11,566 nucleotides of DNA from Pseudomonadota bacterium (GTDB taxonomy: Bacteria; Pseudomonadota; Alphaproteobacteria; Caulobacterales; Caulobacteraceae): NCBI GenBank assembly GCA_023434265.1, contig JAEYTA010000134.1, positions 1-11,566 on the forward strand, read 5' to 3'. Positions 1-4,548 of this stretch are shown in pieces (position 1 is the first letter of the stretch; every line of letters starts with the position of its first letter). The notes beneath the pieces are model-generated. The model ran no database searches. It saw nothing but the letters and a program-made list of their open reading frames with translations, and was not told the DNA's origin. The position numbers were made by a program, and so were the translations under genes.

Positions 1-932
1 GCACCGTGTTCGAGAAGTTCCTGACCTTCGGCGACGGTCCGACCGACGCGATCATGGTCGACAACGACGACTGGCTGTCGACCTACGGCTACGTCCAGTT
101 CCTGCGCGAGTACGGCACGCACTTCACCGTCAACCGGATGCTGGCCTTCGACTCGGTGAAGCTGCGCCTCGAGCGCGAGCAGCCGATGACCTTCCTCGAG
201 TTCAACTACATGCTGATGCAGTCGGTGGACTTCCTGGAGCTCAACCGTCGCTTCGGCTGCACCCTGCAGATGGGCGGCTCGGACCAGTGGGGGAACATCA
301 CCTCGGGCGTCGACCTGGTGCGGCGCGTCGACCAGAAGGCCGCCTTCGGCCTGACCACTCCGCTGCTGACCACCGCCTCGGGCGGCAAGATGGGCAAGAC
401 CGCCCAGGGCGCCGTGTGGCTGAACGCCGACCAGCTGTCGCCCTACGACTACTGGCAGTTTTGGCGCAACGTCGACGACGCCGACGTGGGCCGCTTCCTG
501 CGCCTGTTCACCGACCTGCCATTGGACGAGATCGCCCGACTGGAGGCCCTGCCCGGCGCCGGCATCAACGACGCCAAGAAGGCGCTGGCCGACGCCGCGA
601 CCACCATGCTGCACGGCGCCGACGCCGCCGCCCACGCCCGCGGCGCCGCCGAGGCCGCCTTCGAGCAGGGCCGTCTGTCCGCCGACCTGCCGACGGTCGA
701 ACTGCCCCGCGACGAGGTGATCGGCGTCATGGTCGCCGCCGTCGCCACACGGGCCGGACTGACCGCCTCCAACGGCGAGGCCCGCCGCCTCGCCCAGGGC
801 GGGGGCCTGCGCCTGAACGATCAGGCCGTGGCCGACGGCGCCCGGCTGGTCGAGGCCGCCGACGTCACCGCCGACGGCGTGCTCAAGCTGGCCGCCGGCA
901 AGAAGAAGATCGTCCTCGTGAGGCCCGTCTGA
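1..932 (+). CDS. tyrS: Tyrosyl-tRNA synthetase, 3' part (5' end outside window)
   Basis: Class I aminoacyl-tRNA synthetase that charges tRNA-Tyr in the cytoplasm. The reading frame is already open at base 3, so the visible 309 or so residues lack the N-terminal HIGH half of the Rossmann fold; the whole family is usually 400-430 residues. Visible hallmarks are DAIMVDNDDWL, the tyrosine-pocket block QMGGSDQWGNITSG (about bases 268-309) and the second ATP signature as KMGKT (387-401), a common TyrS form of KMSKS. The C-terminal 70 residues (NGEARRLAQGGGLRLN and on) look like the S4-type RNA-binding domain. The internal GTG at base 6 is not the real start, because conserved TyrS sequence is already under way. 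The TGA stop overlaps the ATG of the next gene (TGATG), which implies a shared transcript and translational coupling with bcp. Confidence 0.96.
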   Translation, partial: TVFEKFLTFGDGPTDAIMVDNDDWLSTYGYVQFLREYGTHFTVNRMLAFDSVKLRLEREQPMTFLEFNYMLMQSVDFLELNRRFGCTLQMGGSDQWGNITSGVDLVRRVDQKAAFGLTTPLLTTASGGKMGKTAQGAVWLNADQLSPYDYWQFWRNVDDADVGRFLRLFTDLPLDEIARLEALPGAGINDAKKALADAATTMLHGADAAAHARGAAEAAFEQGRLSADLPTVELPRDEVIGVMVAAVATRAGLTASNGEARRLAQGGGLRLNDQAVADGARLVEAADVTADGVLKLAAGKKKIVLVRPV

Positions 933-1402
933 TGCGCGACCTTCCCGAAGGCTCGAAGGCCCCCTCCTTCGACATGGAGATCGCCGGCGGCGGCCGCGTC
1001 TCTTCGGACGGGCTGCGCGGCAAGCCCTTCGTCCTCTACTTCTATCCCAAGGCCGACACCCCGGGCTGCACCACCGAGGGCCAGGACTTCTCCGCCCTGA
1101 TCGGCGAGTTCGAGGCCGCCGGCGCGACCGTCATCGGCGTCTCCCGCGATCCGGTGAGGAAGCTGGATCGCTTCAAGGCCAAATACGACCTGACGATCGT
1201 CCTCGCCTCCGACGAGGCCGGCGAAGTCACCGAGGCCTGGGGCGTGTGGGGCGAGAAGAAGCTGTACGGCCGCGTCTACATGGGCGTCGAGCGGGCCACC
1301 TTCCTCATCGACGGCGACGGCGTGATCCGCCGCGCCTGGCGGAAGGTCTCGGTCAAGGGCCACGCCGCCGAAGTCCTCGAAGCGGTGCGCTCCCTCCGAT
1401 GA
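932..1402 (+). CDS. bcp: Thioredoxin-dependent peroxiredoxin, Bcp/PrxQ type, 1-Cys form
   Basis: A 156-residue cytoplasmic thiol peroxidase of the AhpC/TSA fold that reduces hydrogen peroxide and organic hydroperoxides. The start is the ATG at 932, which shares its A with the tyrS stop codon; the frame runs further back only as a shadow of tyrS. The active site is FYPKADTPGCT with the peroxidatic cysteine at residue 46. E. coli Bcp has a resolving cysteine five residues later; here that position is occupied in CTTEGQ by a non-cysteine, and there is no other Cys in the protein. It should therefore work as a 1-Cys enzyme needing an external thiol reductant. Length matches the family. Later conserved stretches such as VIGVSRDPVRKLDRF and ATFLIDGDGVI are present. 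Family assignment is secure; the exact reductant cannot be read from sequence. Confidence 0.95.
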   Translation: MRDLPEGSKAPSFDMEIAGGGRVSSDGLRGKPFVLYFYPKADTPGCTTEGQDFSALIGEFEAAGATVIGVSRDPVRKLDRFKAKYDLTIVLASDEAGEVTEAWGVWGEKKLYGRVYMGVERATFLIDGDGVIRRAWRKVSVKGHAAEVLEAVRSLR

Positions 1403-1428
1403 CGGAGCGAATCTGATTTCGTCCTGCC

Positions 1429-1456
1429 GACGCGAGTCTTCGTCCAGATTCGCGTC
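1429..1456. repeat. Imperfect 10-bp inverted repeat with embedded GANTC sites
   Basis: Arms GACGCGAGTC (1429-1438) and GATTCGCGTC (1447-1456) are separated by 8 bp and match at 9 of 10 positions; the outer 7 bp are perfect. In RNA the mismatch becomes a G-U pair, so a 10-bp stem with an 8-nt loop could form. Each inner arm end is itself a GANTC site (GAGTC 1434-1438, GATTC 1447-1451). No T-run follows on the plus strand, so it is not a typical terminator for bcp. It could be an operator for the downstream M23-bactofilin genes or a stabilising 3' hairpin of the tyrS-bcp mRNA. Confidence 0.6.
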
Positions 1457-1522
1457 TGCACCTGACAGGCGAACTTTCGAGGCGAATACAGGCCGAATTC
1501 CCGCGAACACCCGCCAGCATGG

Positions 1523-1537
1523 TTAACAAGTCGTGAA
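1523..1537 (+). promoter_or_regulatory. Possible CtrA binding site
   Basis: TTAA-N7-TGAA differs at one base from the CtrA consensus TTAA-N7-TTAA known from Caulobacter. It lies just upstream of the candidate -35 element of the M23-bactofilin operon. It overlaps a 7-bp inverted repeat, ACAAGTC (1526-1532) and GACTTGT (1540-1546). TTAA-type words are rare at this GC content, but one near-match is not proof; the assignment depends on the organism being an alphaproteobacterium with CtrA. Confidence 0.35.
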
Positions 1538-1542
1538 GAGAC

Positions 1543-1571
1543 TTGTCCCCACCCCCGCCTCTGGCTCATAA
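1543..1571 (+). promoter_or_regulatory. Candidate housekeeping promoter of the M23-bactofilin operon
   Basis: TTGTCCC (1543-1549), 14 bp, then GCTCATAA (1564-1571). This fits the Caulobacter housekeeping sigma-factor consensus (TTGACGS, 10-14 bp, GCTANAWC) reasonably and predicts a short leader of about 20 nt before the ATG at 1600. Inference from pattern only. Confidence 0.4.
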
Positions 1572-1599
1572 AGCCGCCCGAACGTGGGGGCGTTGCGTG

Positions 1600-2751
1600 A
1601 TGACCGAGCCGGAGAGGACCGAGAGACCTTCTCTGATCGGGCGGTGGTTTCCGGTCCGGTATGTCTATCTGCGCGACGGCGACCAGGTCCGCGCCTGGGC
1701 CCTGACGCCGGCCCGCCAGATGATGGGGGCCGCCGCCGCCGCGCTCGTCGCCGGCTGGTGCCTCGTCGCCTCGGGCGGCTTCCTCTACGACCTCGTCCTG
1801 CAGAACCAGGCCGACCGGGCCGTGGCCCGCACCCGGGCCGAGGCGCAGCGGCTGAACGCCGACCTTCAGGCCCGGCTGGACAGCGCCGTGGTGCGGATGA
1901 GCGCCACCACCGGCTCGATCGACGAGATGGCCGGGATGGTCGAGCGCCGCCACGCCGCCCTCACCCGGGTCATGGCCCTGTTCCGCGGCGTCGACGGCGC
2001 CGAAACGGCGCTGGCCCCGGCTCCCGCCCTGGATCCGGACCGCAGCACGCCGGTGCAGCGCATGGTCGCCGTGCGCATGGACCAGGAACGGCTGATCGCC
2101 CGCGCCGAAGACGTCGCCCGCACCCGCGCCGAGCGTCTGCGCCTCGCCTTCCGTCTGGCCGGCCTGAATCCCGCCGCCTACGCGCCGCGCGACGCCGCCC
2201 TCGGCGGCCCGCTGGTCGAGGCCCGCGACCCGCACGCGCTGGGCGTGGTGCTGGACGTCGACGAGGCCTTCGCTGTTCGCATTCGCAACGCCGCCGACAA
2301 CCTGTCCGACATGCGCCGGCTGGCCGACGCCGCCGAAGGCCTGCCGTTCCGTCGTCCGACCACGGCGCGGACGACCTCGGGCTTCGGCGTGCGGTTCGAT
2401 CCTTTCAACGGCCGCCCCGCCGTGCACCAGGGTCAGGACTTCGCCGCCCCCCTCAACTCTCCGATCTACGCCACCGCGCCGGGCGTGGTGTCCTACGTCG
2501 GGGTCCGTTCAGGGTATGGAAACGTGGTCGAGATAGACCATGGCCGAGGCTTCAAGACCCGCTTCGCCCACCTCAACTCGATGGCCGTGCAGACTGGCCA
2601 GAGGGTCGCCGTGGGCGAGAGGTTGGGCGCCATGGGAACCACAGGACGCTCCACCGGCGTCCACCTGCACTACGAGGTGTGGATGGACGGCCGCCCGCAG
2701 AACCCCGCCCGCTTTATGAGAGCCGGAGACCAACTTGTTCAACAAGACTAA
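1600..2751 (+). CDS. lmdC: Membrane-anchored M23 (LytM) peptidoglycan endopeptidase, LmdC-like
   Basis: A 383-residue bitopic membrane protein. A roughly 40-residue cytoplasmic N-terminus (RWFPVRYVYLRDGDQVRAW) is followed by a membrane helix at about 41-63, an Ala/Arg/Glu-rich, probably coiled-coil periplasmic stretch at about 68-125, and a C-terminal M23 domain from about 255. The zinc ligands are intact: H276 and D280 in HQGQD and H357 in HLHYE (H355 is the catalytic partner), so an active D,D-endopeptidase that cuts peptide cross-links is expected. The ATG at 1600 is chosen because it follows a G-rich stretch and starts the basic tail; GTG 1597 is equally possible, and a TTG at 1543 would fall in the candidate promoter. 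The bactofilin gene overlaps its 3' end. This pairing and topology match LmdC of stalked budding alphaproteobacteria, whose cytoplasmic tail is reported to interact with bactofilin; that name is from memory. The M23 assignment is very firm, the LmdC identity moderate. Confidence 0.9.
   Translation: MTEPERTERPSLIGRWFPVRYVYLRDGDQVRAWALTPARQMMGAAAAALVAGWCLVASGGFLYDLVLQNQADRAVARTRAEAQRLNADLQARLDSAVVRMSATTGSIDEMAGMVERRHAALTRVMALFRGVDGAETALAPAPALDPDRSTPVQRMVAVRMDQERLIARAEDVARTRAERLRLAFRLAGLNPAAYAPRDAALGGPLVEARDPHALGVVLDVDEAFAVRIRNAADNLSDMRRLADAAEGLPFRRPTTARTTSGFGVRFDPFNGRPAVHQGQDFAAPLNSPIYATAPGVVSYVGVRSGYGNVVEIDHGRGFKTRFAHLNSMAVQTGQRVAVGERLGAMGTTGRSTGVHLHYEVWMDGRPQNPARFMRAGDQLVQQD
2725..2737 (+). 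promoter_or_regulatory. Ribosome-binding site supporting a TTG start for bactofilin
   Basis: GGAG (2725-2728) lies 6 nt before a TTG codon (2735-2737) inside the last codons of the M23 gene. The only nearby upstream ATG (2716) is out of frame. The encoded MFNKTKS N-terminus fits a bactofilin start, so TTG is the likely initiator and the site implies coupling to translation of the upstream gene. Confidence 0.7.
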
Positions 2752-3301
2752 ATCCCCCGCCCCGCAACCCCAACCGCAGCGCTCGCCGTCCGGCTCGGCC
2801 ATCCCGCCGCTGCCCGACCTGCCCGTCCCCGGCGCGGCTCCCGCCGCTCGTGCGCCGTCGCCGGCCCCGAGCAACGCCCGCGGGCTGTCGACCCTGTCCT
2901 CGGACCTGCAGTTCGACGGCAACATCTCCGGCGGCGGCGACCTGCAGATCGACGGCGCCATCAAGGGCGATGTCCGCGTCGGCCGGCTGATCGTCGGCGA
3001 GACCGGCGCGGTCGAGGGCAACGTCTCGGCCGATTACGTCGAGGTTCGCGGCCGCATCGTCGGCGCCGTCTCGGGCAAGCAGGTCAAGCTGATCGCCACC
3101 GCCTACGTGGACGGCGACATCACCGCCGAACAACTGTCGATCGACATCGGGGCCTACTTCCAGGGTCGCGTCCTGCAGGGCCGCCGCGAGGCGCCCCCGG
3201 CCGCCCGTCCGGCCGCCCAGCCGTCGGCGGAGGCCGCCAGCGCCACCCCGCCCCACGGCGACGACCGGCCGCAGATCATCGACATGAAGCCGGGCGCCTG
3301 A
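2735..3301 (+). CDS. bacA: Bactofilin cytoskeletal protein, BacA-like
   Basis: A 188-residue polymer-forming cytoskeletal protein. The bactofilin core at about residues 52-147 is a run of short hydrophobic/Gly repeats (LQFDGNISGGGDLQIDGAI, then GDVRVGRLIVGETGAVEGNV and more) that fold as a right-handed beta-helix and polymerise without nucleotide. It is flanked by Pro/Ala-rich, probably disordered tails. The short basic N-terminus MFNKTK is the kind of sequence that targets bactofilins to the membrane. It starts at TTG, overlaps the M23 gene by 17 nt and should be made with it. In Caulobacter, BacA localises a cell-wall synthase to the stalked pole, and in stalked budding relatives it scaffolds the partner M23 enzyme. 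A role in polar growth or stalk morphogenesis is therefore the natural inference. Family is certain; the paralogue (BacA or BacB) is inferred from the neighbours. Confidence 0.93.
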   Translation: MFNKTKSPAPQPQPQRSPSGSAIPPLPDLPVPGAAPAARAPSPAPSNARGLSTLSSDLQFDGNISGGGDLQIDGAIKGDVRVGRLIVGETGAVEGNVSADYVEVRGRIVGAVSGKQVKLIATAYVDGDITAEQLSIDIGAYFQGRVLQGRREAPPAARPAAQPSAEAASATPPHGDDRPQIIDMKPGA

Positions 3302-3324
3302 CCGGCCCGCACGGCGGAATGCAA

Positions 3325-3350
3325 AAGGCCCCGGAGCGATCCGGGGCCTT
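3325..3350. terminator. Bidirectional hairpin terminator between bacA and prfB
   Basis: A perfect 10-bp stem, AAGGCCCCGG (3325-3334) with CCGGGGCCTT (3341-3350), and a 6-nt loop. It begins 2 nt beyond the prfB stop on the minus strand, where a TTTT run (3326-3323) completes a good intrinsic terminator. It is 23 nt past the bacA stop on the plus strand, where the tail is only weakly T-rich. It separates convergent genes. Confidence 0.85.
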
Positions 3351-3352
3351 CG

Positions 3353-4475
3353 TCATTCGGCGGTCGAACCGCGGGTCTCGCCGACCCGGGCCGCCAGGGC
3401 GGCGCCCATGAACTGGTCGAGGTCGCCGTCCAGCACCCCCTGGGTGTCGGAAGTCTCCACGTTGGTCCGCAGGTCCTTCACCATCTGGTACGGCTGAAGC
3501 ACGTACGAGCGGATCTGGTGGCCCCAGCCGATGTCGGTCTTGGCGTCGGCCAACGCCTGCGCCGCCGCCTCGCGCTTCTGCAGCTCCAGCTCGTAGAGCC
3601 GCGCGCGCAGCATCTTCCACGCCTGCTCGCGGTTCTGGTGCTGCGACCGCCCGGCCTGGCAGGCGACCACCGTATTGGTCGGTACGTGGGTCAGGCGCAC
3701 CGCCGAGTCCGTCTTGTTGATGTGCTGTCCCCCCGCGCCGGACGCGCGGTAGGTGTCGGTCCGCACGTCGGCCGGATTGATGTCGATCTCGATGGCATCG
3801 TCGACCACCGGCGACACTCCGATCGAGGCGAAGGACGTATGGCGCTTGGCGGCGGCGTCGTAGGGGCTGATGCGCACCAGGCGGTGCACGCCCGATTCCG
3901 ATTTCAGCCAGCCGTAGGCGTTCGGTCCCTTGACGAGGATGGTGGCCGACTTGATCCCGGCCTGCTCGCCGCCTTCCTCCGCCTCGACCTCGACCTCGTA
4001 GCCGTGGGCGCGCGCCCAGCGTGTGTACATGCGCAGCAGCATGCCGGCCCAGTCGTTGGACTCGGTCCCGCCGGCGCCGGAGTTGACCTCCAGGTAGGCG
4101 TCGTTGCCGTCGGCCTCGCCGGACAGGAGCGCCTCGAGCTCCGCGCGGGCGGCGCGGTCCTTGATCGCCTTCAGATCGGCCCGCGCGCCTTCAAGGGCGT
4201 CCTCGTCGCCCTCCTCATCGGCCATGTCGGCCAGCATGACGCCGTCCTCGAGCCCCTGCTCCATCTCGCGTACAGCATTGATCTGGCTCTCCAGCCGCGA
4301 ACGATCGCGGCTGACGGCCTGGGCTTCTTCCGGGTTGTCCCAAAGGGTCGGATCCTCGACCCGGGCGTTCAGCTCATCGAGCTTCCTGAGTGCGGCATCC
4401 CAGTCAAAGACGCCTCCTGAGCAGAGCGATGCTCTGCTCGATGTCGGCCTTCATGGCCTCGACATCCGGTCTCAT
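3353..4475 (-). CDS. prfB: Peptide chain release factor 2, expressed by programmed +1 frameshift
   Basis: RF2 recognises UGA and UAA stop codons and triggers peptide release. The ATG at 4475 has AGGAG (4486-4482) 6 nt before it. The first frame ends at codon 24, TGA (4406-4404), after M-R-P-D-V-E-A-M-K-A-D-I-E-Q-S-I-A-L-L-R-R-R-L. A +1 slip on CTT-TGA-C continues at GAC (4405) as DWDAALRKLDELN and gives a 373-residue protein, close to the 365 of E. coli. The peptidyl-hydrolysis motif GGQ is at about 248-250. The codon-recognition tripeptide is SPY (203-205) where E. coli has SPF; I believe Tyr is usual in alphaproteobacterial RF2. The last codon is TGA, RF2's own target. It follows pbp1A, with a hairpin between. 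Simple gene callers would start it at an internal ATG (4264) and lose about 70 residues; it is not a pseudogene. Confidence 0.96.
4403..4418 (-). promoter_or_regulatory. RF2 programmed-frameshift signal
   Basis: On the minus strand an internal Shine-Dalgarno AGGAGG (4418-4413), one codon CGT, the slippery codon CTT (4409-4407), the in-frame TGA (4406-4404) and then C. Spacing equals that of the E. coli prfB site (AGGGGG-UAU-CUU-UGA-C). It gives autoregulation: when RF2 is scarce, slow termination at the UGA lets ribosomes shift +1 and make more RF2. Confidence 0.95.
4419..4439 (-). repeat. Perfect 9-bp hairpin abutting the frameshift signal
   Basis: GAGCAGAGC (4439-4431), loop ATC, GCTCTGCTC (4427-4419) on the minus strand, within codons 13-19 of prfB. 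The stem ends directly beside the internal AGGAGG (4418-4413). It encodes E-Q-S-I-A-L-L; the Ala codon is GCT although GCC is strongly preferred in this window, and that T is needed for pairing. The E. coli site is not known for such a 5' hairpin. It may tune exposure of the stimulator or ribosome position; that role is inference. Confidence 0.75.
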
Positions 4476-4501
4476 CGCCAACTCCTGCGACGTAAAAGGG
4501 A

Positions 4502-4528
4502 ACGGCGCGCCGGGGAAGGGCGCGCCGT
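4502..4528 (-). terminator. Hairpin terminator or attenuator between pbp1A and prfB
   Basis: ACGGCGCGCC (4502-4511) and GGCGCGCCGT (4519-4528) form a perfect 10-bp stem with a 7-nt loop, 20 nt after the pbp1A stop on the minus strand. The stem is followed there by TTCCCTTTTA, an interrupted T-run. The tail ends only 7 nt before the prfB ribosome-binding site. Either prfB relies on readthrough, making this an attenuator or processing site, or a promoter lies further upstream in pbp1A. Confidence 0.65.
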
Positions 4529-4548
4529 GGTGCGCCCTACCTAGGGCC

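Noticed and set aside
1388..1409. Short hairpin around the bcp stop codon
   Set aside because: Only 5-6 bp, overlaps the coding end and has no T-run; too weak to call a terminator.
1543..1599. N-terminal extension of the M23 protein from TTG 1543
   Set aside because: Uses a TTG without a good ribosome-binding site, adds proline-rich sequence and overlaps the candidate promoter.
3518..4420. Long open frame antisense to prfB
   Set aside because: Mirror of RF2 coding sequence on the other strand, low-complexity residues, no domain.
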